Source of the DNA: Ipomoea triloba
Lineage: Eukaryota > Streptophyta > Magnoliopsida > Solanales > Convolvulaceae
Length of the DNA stretch: 64,000 nucleotides
Assembly (NCBI RefSeq): GCF_003576645.1
Contig: NC_044922.1
Span: forward strand, 8,123,657-8,187,656
Reading direction: 5' to 3'
Shown: positions 50,278-61,865 of the stretch, one piece after another
Position numbering within the stretch: position 1 is the stretch's first letter
Layout of the letters: each line of letters opens with the position of its first letter
Notes under the pieces: model-generated
The model's database searches: none
Told to the model about the DNA's origin: nothing
What the model saw: only the letters and a program-made list of their open reading frames with translations
Made by a program: the position numbers and the translations under genes

Positions 50278-52218
50278 GATTTAATACCCAAAAGGTCCTT
50301 CGACTATAGCGAAATTCACAAATTGGTCATCGACTATAAAGTTTGACAAATTAAGTCCTCAACTATTCAATCCTTACTCAATAAGGTCCTCAACTATTTA
50401 ATTCTTACTCAATAAAGTCCTCAACTATTCAATCCTTACTCAATAAAGTCCTCAACTATTCAATTCTTACTCAATAAAGTTCTCAACAAAAACTGATTTG
50501 TGAATTATTGAGTAAGAATTGAATAGTTGAGGACTTAATTGGTAAAAGAGTTTTTTCTCAAAATGGTCACTCGACTATTGCTCATTCTCAATTTTACATT
50601 TCGACTTTCAATTACACCAAATGTGGTCCCTCGACTTTCAAAAACTCACCCAATTTGGTCCTCCGTCACATATTCCGTCAAATCAGTGTTAAAATGGAGG
50701 GCATTTTTGTCCATTTACCTATTGTTAGCCTAATAAACATTGAGAAATAGTTGAGGGACCATTTTGAGAATAGTCAAGGGACCATTTTGGGAAAAATTAT
50801 TTTATTTATTTCATTTTTGTTTATTTTCATTTTTTAGACTCTATCAAATTAGAATTTCTATACATTTTTTTCTTACAAATTTAAATAGTTAAAATCACAC
50901 AATCCAACCTCAAAATTTTTAACTTTTTTTTACAGATTTTTCCCTCTATCTAAACATACAAACTATTCCTATGCAGTTTTACAATAAATTCTATAAATTT
51001 CATAAATACTCAATTTTTAGGCACCGATTAAAGTAATGCTTAGTCACATCCGTAGTACTAAAAATATTTACTTTGGAGTTTTTATAAATAAGATATAATA
51101 TTATTAAACTCAAATAATTAAAAATAATGTGCCCACAGTACAAAAGATTTTATGATTGACTTAAAAATTAACTATAAATTTTATTGTTGAATACAAATTG
51201 ACAATTATTAAACATTATTTATAGTAATTATTGTGTCTCGTGTAATATACTAAAATTATTAGGTAAGATTTTTATAATTAAGGTATAATTTAATTAAATC
51301 AAATTAAATTATTAAAAAAATTTGTCCACATTACAAAATAAATTATATTTGGCTTAATAATTAACTATTAATAAAAAAAATAAGAAGAGGAAAACATATA
51401 AAAGATGTCATACAATATCTTAAATAATGCAATTTAATATAAAATTTAATAATTACTTCGAAATCAAATACAGAAAATATTGCAGGAAACATTGACGAGA
51501 TTTTACTTTTCGGTTCACCTTAGAAGTTTACTGGAAAAACTTACCTTACAGTCCAATATTTTCCCTACATTTTACACTCTTTGGGTGTCTAAACTCGAAA
51601 AAAAATAATATTATTTTTAATGGTAAAAGTAATATTTAATGTGATACATAGTGATTGATTGTCTATGAACATAAAAAAAAAAGTATATATATGAGTATTT
51701 ATGAAATTTACGGAACTTATTGTAAAACTTCACAATAATAATTTGAATATTTAGATAGAGGGGAAAAGTCTGTAAAGAAAGTTGAAAATTTTGAGGTTGG
51801 ATTGCGCGATTTTAACTATTTATATTTGTAAGAAAAACATGTATAGAAATTATAATTTGTAAGAAAACAAACAAAAATGAAATAAGTAAAAGAGTTTTTC
51901 CCAAAATGGTCTATCGACTATTCTCAAAATGGTCCCTCAACTATTTCTCAATGTTTATTAGGCTAACAATGGGTAAATGGACGAAAATGCCCTTCATTTT
52001 AACACTAATTAGACGGAATATGTAACGAATGATCAAATTGGGTGAGTTTTTGAAAGTTGAGGGACCACATTTAGTGTAATTGAAAGTCGAAATGCAAAAC
52101 TGAGAATGAGCAATAATCGATGAACTATTTTGGGAAAAAACTCATTGATAAAATTGATAGTCGAGGACTAATTTGTGAATTATGACATAGTTGATGAGAC
52201 CATTTTTGGTATTTACTC
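50278..52218. mobile_element. MULE foldback element, outer, TSD ATTTAAAAA
   Basis: A perfect 9-bp duplication ATTTAAAAA flanks it (50269-50277 and 52219-52227). The ends are inverted copies (left gatttaataccc...ttcgactat, right the complement of gagtaaataccaaaaatggtc). It inserted into the Harbinger transposase coding frame. It contains five tandem ~31-bp units (agtcctcaactattcaatccttactcaataa type, 50353-50490) and a second foldback element. Confidence 0.9.
50548..52143. mobile_element. second MULE-like foldback nested in the first, ~450-bp TIRs
   Basis: The left arm (50548 to about 51010) and right arm (about 51690-52143) are imperfect reverse complements over roughly 450 bp, starting gagttttttctcaaaatggtc / complement. 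Flanks ttggtaaaa and ttgataaaa differ by one base, consistent with an aged 9-bp duplication. The 0.7-kb core is AT-rich and codes for nothing. Confidence 0.8.
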
Positions 52219-52239
52219 ATTTAAAAACCAAGTATGGTT

Positions 52240-52351
52240 CTTTTGAGTACTAATGACTCTGTTACAATGTAGTACCACTCCCATCATCCATGTGGGAGCG
52301 TAAACTGGGACACCGGGTGCCACTAGACCACAAGGTCTTTGGCAAAAAATA
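52240..52351 (-). mobile_element. SINE with 17-bp target duplication
   Basis: aaaaaccaagtatggtt is present on both sides (52223-52239 and 52352-52368). Read on the minus strand, the insert starts at an A/T-rich end and has tgccaaagaccttgtggtctagtgg, with an A-box-like TGGTCTAGTGG. It resembles the SINE at 25960-26097, but the B-box is degenerate. It interrupts the transposase frame between Gly and Leu codons of TKYGL. Confidence 0.8.
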
Positions 52352-52978
52352 AAAAACCAAGTATGGTTTGAGGGTTTCGAATAAGATCTTAACTTTAGAG
52401 AAACTTGATATATTTGTATATGTGCTTAGTAAGGGGGCTTCTAATAGAGATACTCAAGAACGCTTTCAACATTCTTGTGAAACTATGAGTAGAATTATTA
52501 GAGAAGTGTTAAATGTCATGGATGGATTCTCAAGAGATATGCTTGTACCATAAGATCATGAGTTTAAGGAAATCCTGCCACAAATTGCTAATCATAATAA
52601 ATATATGTCACTTTTTAAGGAACGTGAATTAATATGTTGTTCATCTCATTCTTATCTATATATTTGTTACATCAATATGTGAATTAATACATGCCACTTT
52701 TTCCCTTAAATTAGAACTGCATTAGAGCTATTGATGGCACACATATTGCAATAACTGTAAGAGATGAAGATCAAATGAGATATAGAGTAACGAAAGAGAT
52801 TCAAACTACCAATGTCTTAGTAGCATGTGACTTTGACATGTTATTCACATATGTTTTAACATGATGGGAGGGATCCGCACATGATGTTCGCATTTTTCTT
52901 AACACGATTATTAATTCAAGTCTCAAATTCCCTAAACCACCACCAGGTAGTTTAAAAAGTTTGTTTCATTAATTACTA

Positions 52979-53235
52979 CTACCTCCGTCCCAAAATGGTT
53001 GTCTGATTCGTTTAACGAGGCTTGACTGAAGTTATTTTCAATCCAATTTTTAATAATATTAAGTTTAGCATTAATATATAAAATTTATATATTTAGAAAC
53101 TACATTAAAAGTACTATTAAACACAAAAAATTAAATTTAAAAATAATAAAAATTACTAAAGAAAATAAGTAAGGAAGAAAGAGTTGGTTTGACCAATGAA
53201 TAGTAAATAGGACAGGTAAAATGGGACAAAGGGAG
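52979..53235. mobile_element. Stowaway MITE, 257 bp, TSD TA
   Basis: The termini CTACCTCCGTCCCA / TGGGACAAAGGGAG are the Stowaway (Tc1/mariner) type and are flanked by TA on both sides (52977-52978 and 53236-53237). Non-coding. It lies in the putative transposase intron. Confidence 0.8.
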
Positions 53236-53255
53236 TACTTGTTAAATATACTTAT

Positions 53256-55570
53256 TGTTGGTCCCGATAGGGTGTGAAAAGTCTAGAGGGGGAGGGGGGG
53301 TGAATAGACTTTTCAACAATTTCAAAAAAATTATAACACTTTGGTAATTTCAACTCTAGGTAGCAAGCATAAAACAAATAAACAACTTAGAGTTCGCAGC
53401 GGAATATCAGTACGTAAAGTGCTATAAATAACTTGATCAGATATGAAGAGATATATCGCATGCACACAAAAAAGATAGCAAACCCAGATGATAAATAAAG
53501 AGTGAATAGTAAATGAGTTTGTATGAATCAAGAGAAATCCTTTACAAATAAATGTGAATAGTAAGTGAATAGTAAGGAATAGTGTGTGAATAGTGCATGA
53601 ATAGTAAATAAGCTCTAGGAAATTGAAATGCTCAGTACATGCACATTGAATATGAAGACTTGTAATAAAATATGCAATGCATGCACACGTATGACTTTGC
53701 AACACCCAGATGAATATATCAGTTAGTGGGTTAGTACGGGATATGCATGCAATAATAAATATGGTGCAAGCAAAGTAAAGAGACAGAGAGATTTATAGTG
53801 GTTCGGAGATGGTGTAATTCTCCTACTCCACTTCTTCCTTCACTCCAAGGAAGATTTCCACTATCTTCAATCACCTAGATACAAATAGTGGATCAGTGCC
53901 CTTCTAGCATTTGCTACTCTGAATGCTCTTTGCCTACAGCAACACTCAAACCCGAACGTCTTGCACCTAGCTACGTTCACGAGCGTCTTGCACCCAGCTA
54001 CGCTCCTTAACCAAGTGTTTTGCACCCAGCTACACTTAGTCTTCACGAGTGTTCTGCACAAAGCCGCACTCCTCCGAGTATCCCGCACAATGCTATACTC
54101 CCGAGCTTTTCTCCTGAGCGTCTCGCACCCAGCTACGCTCCCGAGCGTCTCGCACAAAGCCACGCTCCTTCCGAGTGCCTAGCACTCAACTCGGATTTCA
54201 CAAGCCGCACCTGCTACTCTCCTTTCCTCTACTCACAGTAGATATGATTTTACAAAGAAAGTAATTTTCTTTTCTCTCTGACTTGAATGTCTATTCAGCT
54301 CAATACTTGCACTCTCCAATTTTTCTTCTATCTTTTTCGAAATAATAACTCACTTTTAGCACACACTTAATTTTTCTTCTTTCAAATGATATCTCAGATA
54401 CGTAAGCAGATGAGTGATTTAGAGAGGTGAGAGAGGTACTTGTCTTCAAGTCTTGCATGGGTATTTATAGCTTGAAGAAGCTATCTACCAGTTGTAGATC
54501 TTCAAATCTTAATCGTCCATTTTGAATTTTGAAATAATTTGCCAACTTGTTCTGAAGCTCTCCATGGCTTTTGTCAGATGAATTTGAAAATTGGCCTATG
54601 TCATTACTCCTCTTGTAAGAAGCTCATTCGTCCAATTGCATTCTCAGATCTTGAATTGAATTTCCTTATCAAGATGGCCTCCAATTTTGACTTTTCAAGT
54701 GTGAACACTTGACTTTGCAATTTCTTCTTCTGAAATGTCAAGTTGATCTCTCCAAAATAATTTCCTCCGGTGACTCTTGCTTGAGCATAAATTATATCAC
54801 CGAAAAATTCACCGACACCTCCAAGTTGGTCTTCTCCAGCTTAATTCGAATTTTGCCTCCAAAAATTAATTTTGGATTTTCAAATTATTATCCCAAAATT
54901 AAACTTAATTTTGGCTTCAACTTCATTCCAAAAATTTAATTTTGGATAGAATTTTTGTTACAAAAAATTAAATTTTCACTTAGGAATTTTATCTTGCATT
55001 TTTGCTAATTTTGCTCCCAGGGACGTATTGGTCGTAACTTCCAACTTCCATATGTAACAGAGTATCATCCTCCTTCTCTGTTTTATCATCCTGATGAGCT
55101 TAAAATAAATTTCTCACATTAGGATTCAAACACTAGATCTTCTAGTTCATGCTACATACTTTAACCATTGCTCCATATTAACTCATTAGTTAATATTCTT
55201 CTCAAATATCTTTTATTCTCAGAATGGCCTTAGTAGCATTTTCTCCTTCTTGAATACATTAATTCGAACCAGCTTCACTGTAGTCATCCTCATATTCTCC
55301 AAATAAAATGTTGATCCTAGGTTTCGAACCAAAGACCTTTTGCTTGTGCAAAAAGCTCTTTGTCCATTCTTCCATTTCATCTTTCGATGACTTTTACAGC
55401 ATATTATTAATAAGTAACAATATGCTGACTAAGTCTAATTCTCCTCAAATCGTATGACTTTGACTTAGACTTGGACCTTTGGAGATCGTACACTAGACTC
55501 AAAATAAAATAAAGGGACTAATAAAAATTACAATTTGTATCATCAAAACTATTACATTTTATTCCTAACA
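53256..55570. mobile_element. solo LTR, 2315 bp, TSD CTTAT
   Basis: Starts TGTTGGTCCCGATAGGG and ends ATTCCTAACA, with a perfect 5-bp duplication CTTAT (53251-53255 and 55571-55575). Same family as 47811-49975, with the gcacccagctacact minisatellite at 53955-54185. It has no internal domain. It lies in the putative transposase intron, 20 bp from the Stowaway MITE. Confidence 0.92.
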
Positions 55571-56289
55571 CTTATAATTTATAATTTATATATATATATA
55601 TTTAAGGAAGTATTACTTGGTGGATAAAGGCTTCTCAGAAAGAATGGATATTTACACCTTACTCTAAGACTATATACCATCAATCAGAGTTTCATGGAGC
55701 AAACCCAAGGGGATCTCAAGAAATATTTAATCGAGCTCATTCATTTTTAAAAAGTTGCATTGAGAGGGCTTTTGGTGTTCTTAAAGCTCGGTGGAAGATA
55801 TTGCAAAAAATACCGATATATTCATTAATGGATCAAAACAGACTTATTTGCTCATGTTTTGCATTGCACAACTACATAAGAAAAAGCACAATTGGTGACC
55901 TGAGTTTTAGATTCATTGATCAAGATTCAGAGTTCATAACTCCAGATATTTTTCAAGATGTTGAAGCTAACTTTGTACGGGGTAATGATAATATAAGAAC
56001 CCGAGAAATGACAATTATTTGCGATAACATTGCATCTAGGCGTCATTCCTAAAGTATTATTACTTGTATTAACTATATTAACTACTATGTTGAATTATTT
56101 TTTGTGACTTATGCTTATTCTAATTTTATTTGAATTGATGGTTTTGATGTTCAATTATTATTAACTACAAAGTCTTCCTCTATAATTGTAACATTAATAA
56201 TAATCAAACAAAAAAATTATTCATAATAATAATAACAATAATTAAAGAATATACTTTTTTTATAACTAGCTAATACAATTAAGTTAGTC

Positions 56290-56480
56290 GCAAATTTACT
56301 GTGGACCGCAGTCCACCAAGCATTGTGGTCTAAGTGGCAAGATGACGTCGTTTTGATTAATGAAAACAGAGGGATGAAATGGCCTCCATTTCGCGCAACT
56401 GCAGTATCAGTTCAACACAACTATAGTATCATTTAAGATAAACTGTAGTAAAATTTACAGAAACTGTTTTTCCACTTATT
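56290..56480. repeat. fragment related to the 22-bp foldback array
   Basis: Contains gtggaccgcagtccacc, then gcgcaactgcagtatcagtt and caacacaactatagtatc, the same vocabulary as 25267-25680. Only about three units are present. It marks the right flank of the Harbinger region. Confidence 0.55.
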
Positions 56481-56784
56481 AAAACGATGTCGTTTTGTGA
56501 CCTTGGTCGAGGTATAAATTATTTAGTTAAACCTGTCCTCTGGGAACCCAAAACAAATGCTCAAAAAAATTGGGTTATAGATCCACCGAAGTGGGTTGCC
56601 TTAACCGATGTGTTTGCTAACAAGGAAAAGCCCGAAGGCTGTTCCCGTCCCTGTCAGGGGAGATGCCAACCATCTCTCCTTTCTACGAACACAGTCGCTT
56701 GAAAAAAACATACATAAACCCTATTAAAAGCATATAACTATCCGATGTGGGACAACAACAGCATTCATTTACATCCCCATCGGC

Positions 56785-57243
56785 CATGGCCTCACCTCCC
56801 TAGTCCCACCACAACATCGCTGCCACCGCTTGACGACGAAGATGATGATCAGCGTCCTGATTTCTCTCCCGTTGGATCCCCTGACTTCCACGAGGATCTT
56901 CCTCAGCAGCACTCCGATCAACCCCACCGGTGACCTTCGCCTCAAGACTATCTAGCTGGCAGGCAATTCTTCCCCTTTCTCAACGATGATCTTCCGCAAG
57001 CCTCTACTGTAAGGAACGAGTAGGGTTTAATCTCATTATTCTTGTTTGATTACCTTATTAACTCTATCATTAGTTTGCCTCTTCAAAATTACCCGTCTAA
57101 GTGAATTTTTCTTTTTATTTGCTTCACATCTTCAGAAAAACAAAATTCTGGAGGGAATCAGATCCTGATAGGCATACTTGTGGTCAAACATCTGATCAAG
57201 CTGTAGATGAGGAGAACCACCATGGTGATTCACATGATGAAGA
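56785..57243 (+). pseudogene. two exon-like fragments of an unrecognised gene
   Basis: A first exon-like stretch (56785 to about 57010) encodes PTTTSLPPLDDEDDD...SPVGSPDFHEDLP and, past an in-frame TGA, SPQDYLAGRQFFPFLNDDLP. It ends at a good donor (ACT/GTAAGG). A second stretch (about 57137-57243) reads FWRESDPDRHTCGQTSDQ in a shifted frame and ends at GAAGAG/GTTAGT. The acidic, Pro-rich composition looks like a real plant gene N-terminus, but there are early stops and shifts. I do not recognise the product. It may or may not belong with the MraY-like remnant downstream. Confidence 0.35.
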
Positions 57244-58359
57244 GGTTAGTAGTCGGTTTGAGCCCTAGTATTGGAAATGATTGTTACGATATTTCAAGTG
57301 TTCATGCTTAGCTAGAAATTTGGATCAGATATTGTGAGGGTTAGTATTTCACTTTTTCGTCAATTAGCAGTAAGCTTGTTAGGATGGATGGCTTTGCTAA
57401 ATTAGAAGCATGGAGGTAGACTAACAATGTTTTCCCTTAAATTCGAAGTTGGCCTATTTTTGAAGAACTTGGGTAGTATTCAATTTGGATTACTATCAGT
57501 TGCTGTGTTGATGATTTGAAATGAAAGTATGGTTCTCATCCATCTCATTGAATACAGAGAAAATCTCTGGTTCTGAAAAACATTAATTTAAAATGTTGTC
57601 ATTGTACTAGTCAATACATCGGGTATCCATAATCCATGCCTATGTCAATGCCAAGAACTAGCTCTATCATTGCTGCATTTCTTGAGAACCTTTCAAGTTA
57701 CTCCAAAGTTCTGTATCAAGCATTCAAGCTTTCAAGCTGCTTATCCAAACAAAATGGTGTCCTCATCACGAAGTACTAGGATATTGGCTTTGCACTAGTT
57801 GGCTGAATGATAATTGTGGAAAGTTCAATGATATGTGGAAATTATACATCATAAAAGGGGAAAATCATATTTTGGAGTAATTGGGATATGACTTTTCTTC
57901 CATGGTACCATACTGTCATGTTCCTTATGCTTGTCAAAAGTTCAATAGTGAATTCTGAAAACATGGAAAAGCCCGTTATCTACTTATCTGGGTTTTTGAA
58001 TTATACAGTACCGTCCTTCATGTTATAAATTATAATGTTATATTGTGATATAATGAAAATACTCTAGTTATTTTCATTCTCTATTTTAAATCTAAATTAT
58101 GAGATGTGTAACTAAGTCAACGAATCAACGATACCCACATCATTGGACTGGTTTTAAAAAATAACTAATTTTGAATTAACCTTTTCGTAAACTTCTTGAG
58201 GTGATATTAGAGTAAATAGTAGTATAATTCAGAAGTATTAACTTAGTATACTATTGGGTATTTGGGTGTAATAGGTAATGGAACTTGTTAGTTTTACGTT
58301 CAGCATTTGATAAATTTGGTAAATTATGCAGGACTTTGTTTTTTCTTCAACTGATGACT
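57244..58359. other. no gene seen
   Basis: AT-rich DNA between the exon-like fragments and the MraY-like remnant. It could be intronic if they are one gene. No repeat stands out. Confidence 0.4.
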
Positions 58360-59547
58360 GGGGGGGGGGGGAGTGATGCGGTCATTGGGTATGGAATCTC
58401 ATCAAGTGAAGGTGAAGAAAGTGATAGAGAAATTAGGTTAAAACCAATAACTGATGTTGACTTGCCTACCACAAAGGAGAAATCTTATCCTGCTGATGAC
58501 TCCATAACTGTAACTGCTCACAGGCTGACAATGCTGGGCAGACACGCAGGAGAAGAAAGTACTGCCAATTTACCTGTATAACCAACACTTTTTTTGTCCT
58601 TTTTCTTTTGGGTCCTTTTTTTTTTCCCTGAAGTTAATTTACTTGGGTGAAAACCCTGAGAAAGGTGTCCTCAGTTTATAAGCACCTTACCTGTGGCCAA
58701 TAGGTTAGACTTTGAGTCATCCCAGGTTTATGTGGGGAGCCACTCTTGACCTGTTTTCACTGGGGCTCAAAAGAAGATATGATCCTGTATTTTGTATTAG
58801 ACTTCTGATTTATTTATTGTTTTTGTGTGAATTTTTTTTTTCCAAATTCTTTTGGGTCCAACATGAGAAATTTATATTCATTAGTAATTTAGTTCCTTAT
58901 CAATTATCAAAGGTCATGCATTGTTGTATTGCCTTATGTAGGCCAAATCTAATACGATAATCTGTTGCTCAAAAGTATTTCGAAATGGACAGTTTTCCAG
59001 TGTTTGACAGTGAATACTGATTGACTTTGGCAAGGTTTTGTTGCAGGATTAGGCATGGAATCCCTAAACAATAGTGGTCTTTTGACATTCTCAACATTGC
59101 TGCTCTTCTTAGTGGATTGCTGTGCTTGGAAAATAGTCAGATTACCCTTGGCACCATTCTTTATGATGCGCCCCTTTCTCAACACTCTTCTAAGAAAGTC
59201 ACCCCTACAATGGGTGGATTATATTTTATACCCATTGGTGTACTTGTTGCAGACAGTAGACTGGGATTTTCTTCTGTGGAAGTTTTGGGAGCATCTGTAG
59301 CACAATTGGATTTCTTGATGATTTAGTAAGCCTCAAGAATAACAACCGTGGTTTATCTGCTTGGATTAGAATTCTCTTGGAGGTGAGTGGTTATACATCT
59401 CCCACTGCTTTCATCCTATTCTAAGATCTCATTGTTAAAGACATTATCTTTTTCTACTCTGAGGATTAATCTTTAGTTTTGTATTACACAGGTAGCTGTA
59501 GGGATATGGCTCTCATTTTGGTTGAACACCACAGACATATCATCACC
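58360..59547 (+). pseudogene. plant MraY homologue (phospho-MurNAc-pentapeptide transferase), broken
   Basis: Three exon-like parts: about 58366-58545, 59047-59382 (acceptor ttgcag, donor GAG/GTGAGT) and 59492-59547. The first encodes GYGISSSEGEESD...VDLPTTKE...VTAHRLTMLGR, the acidic N-terminal region of plant MraY. The second reads LLTFSTLLLFLVDCCAWKIV, then in another frame TPTMGGLYFIPIGVLVA (an MraY hallmark) and, shifted again, GFLDD...NRGLSAWIRILLE. The third gives VAVGIWLSFWLN and stops being recognisable after SSP. About 30 residues between the first membrane segment and TPTMGG are missing, as is the C-terminal half. MraY acts in plastid peptidoglycan lipid-I synthesis. This copy cannot be functional. 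Confidence 0.8.
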
Positions 59548-60040
59548 TTAAAGCAGTATTTGTCTTGCATGAGTGTATAAGGTGGTGATACTCTTAGACT
59601 TTTTGTAAACCTGCAATTCTTCTGATTGCAATTTTATGTGGCAACATATATAAGAATTAAATGTTTTTAAGAGACCAGCACACCAAGCTAATTGCAACAA
59701 ATGCAATTCCACGCTGCAATTGCAGGTCTGATGTAGTAGTGGGCAAGCCATTGCAACAAATGCAATTGCAAGTTAGGTGTAGTGTGCTAGGGGACAATTA
59801 ACTTGGTAACCAGAGAGTTTTCAAGTTCTTTTTCAAGTTCTTTTTGGAAGTTGCTTGTTGATTTTCTTAGTTTGAGTCAGTTAGTTATTAACAATCTAGA
59901 GCGGAATGTCTCATTACGGGTCTTTGTTGACAAGTGTTATAACGTGGATTTCACTGAAATTGCACTTTGGGGTAGTGCTGGCAAGAATTTTCGTAAATCA
60001 AAGTTATAGTGAGCTATCTTTGTCCTTTTTCATTATTTTA

Positions 60041-60079
<39 letters not shown>

Positions 60080-60400
60080 TATTATTATAGTTAATTACAT
60101 TTGTGGTTCTAGATTTATAAGTGATATAATCCACTTTTAGTTCTTTTTTCAGAACATCTCCCTTTGGTTATAGTATTATTGTGGTATTATCATTTTTGGT
60201 CTTCCGTCATCAAAATCGTTGAAATGTCGTTAAATATAATAATATTTCAATCTTTTTTTATACAAAGTAGCTTGACTTGTTATATTTTTATTTTTTTTTT
60301 ATTTTATTAAAAAAAGATTATAATTGAAGACCTAAATGTCCTTGTATTTTATAGAATTTTAACAATTTTATTAACAAAAAATGGTCATGCCACAATAATA
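59548..60400. repeat. intergenic DNA with short repeats and an AAT microsatellite
   Basis: ttgcaacaaatgcaatt occurs twice (near 59695 and 59754). An (ATA/AAT)n microsatellite lies at about 60043-60087. The stretch 60100-60400 looks like a weak MITE remnant (…tggttatagtattattgtgg and later …ccacaataatactg inverted). No gene. Confidence 0.5.
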
Positions 60401-60401
60401 C

Positions 60402-61864
60402 TGTAACACCCCGGCTCGGCTATACCGTACATCCGGAGTAATTACCGCCACACTTAGAATGAAGTCTATCAATTCCTAATAGAATTCGTTCTAAATGCAC
60501 AGGCTAAAAAGAATTTGGTTCACGCAACTAAAACTTACCAGAACATACACTTCCTAATATATATAAACATCAACAGATATATATATTTTTATATACATAT
60601 ATATATATATATATATAGGTCAACCGGTAATATTTACATAAGTTTTAGCAGGGTTAACATAAGATAAACTAGATCCCACTAGCCATCTAGTATCTATTAT
60701 GGCTATCAAAAATATATACACCAAAAAGAGTTTGATTTCCTTTGAAACAGAAACACAACCTACTCAAGGAGATGATATACCGGGCCACAGAATGTCCCCC
60801 ACACGAGATGCCATTCTCCCGTAAACCAGGTGATATGGTCTAGGAAGTTGCACGGGGTAATCACCATCATCCACTCATCCCACTCTTCTGGAGGACTAGG
60901 GTCCCACGGATAAGGGTAACGCACAACAAACTCTAGAGGGTCACTCTCCTCTATCATCTCAATAGGGTAGAAACCATAGCTCGCCTGAACAGCATCAATG
61001 AAAGTCAGCGGGCTACTAGGGAACAAAGGCATGACAGGGTCCGTCAGTTAATCAGAAACAAAAGCATAGTCAGTAGCAGACACGGGGTCAAGATCGGGAA
61101 CCGGATCAAAGGCGTCAACTGGGTCAGGGGCGTAGACAAGGTCTGGAGCATACACTGGAGCCGGAGGATCTGGAGCGTAGCCTGGAGCATACGGGTCATC
61201 ACCCGTCAGAAAGTGCGTATAGTCCTCATAGTCAAGGAGGGGAAACATGAACTCTAATGAATTATTAGAGTTCTCTGGGCTGCACGAGCCCACGCTAGAT
61301 AGCATCTGATAAGAAACACAATGAAGTGTAGTTAGCACGACGGCTAAGTAAGGAAATTCATTGCCACTCAAGCGTAGACAAAGGTTTTAAAACATGGTAG
61401 CAGTATAAAAGTTTATAAAGTTTTTACCTATGCTTTGGAAATTTATCTGCAACCAAACAAATCATAGCATAGCATAACAACATATATATATAAGGGCGAT
61501 CACATAAAGTTTTCCTTCATATTAAATATAAGGACATATTAATCACTCCAAGTTATAAATACATATATTTTAGACAAATAAATAAACTTTCTATTTCAAG
61601 AATTTCAGCCTTTTCAACTAGAACCGCAGCTCTAATTCTTTTAATTACCTGAACCGCAGCTCAGTATATCAATAGTTTTTATAATTACTTAGTTTCCCCC
61701 TGGATATGCGTGAGGCATCATTTATGAACATTTCTCAATTCCCCTTTTTAAACCTTGGGCTATGGCATTCTCCAACCTTCCCATAGGTCTCCTTATCCCA
61801 ACCTCGGGCCATGGCACTCCAGCCCTCCCGTAGGTCCAACCTTATTCCAACCCCGGGCCATGGC
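60402..61864 (-). repeat. probable 3' LTR region of the Ty3/gypsy element
   Basis: Starts tgtaacaccccggctcggct, a typical LTR end of plant Ty3/gypsy elements. Near its right end are three ~50-bp units built on ccccgggccatggcactcc...cccgtaggtcc (about 61745-61864). Two minus-strand open stretches (60760-61032 and 61048-61371; the latter with Tyr-Ala-Pro-Asp-Pro repeats) have no recognisable domain. The single N at 61865 interrupts the third unit. Confidence 0.5.
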
Positions 61865-61865
61865 A

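Larger units (their letters stand above)
50014..56052 (+). pseudogene. PIF/Harbinger DDE transposase, interrupted by several insertions
   Basis: The frame starts with an ATG at 50014 and, after shifts, reads ERWMNELMNG...FCNLFVDLK up to 50277. The next codons (TKYGLRVSNK, then KGASNRDTQERFQHS) resume at 52228-52239 and 52369, on the far side of a MULE and a SINE; removing both with one copy of each duplication keeps the frame. The DDE_Tnp_4 core follows: AIDGTHI (first Asp), DFDMLFTYVL and EGSAHDVRIF up to about 52950. YYLVDKGF (second Asp) and IERAFGVLKARW (Glu) come after 55606, followed by LICSCFALHNYIR. The gap 52951-55605 looks like an intron holding a Stowaway MITE and a solo LTR. Stops and a shift near 55655 make it inactive. 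Confidence 0.85.

Noticed and set aside
56487..56702. 71-codon frame (MSFCDLGRGINY...)
   Set aside because: No recognisable domain, no splice support and a repeat fragment directly upstream; not enough to call a gene.
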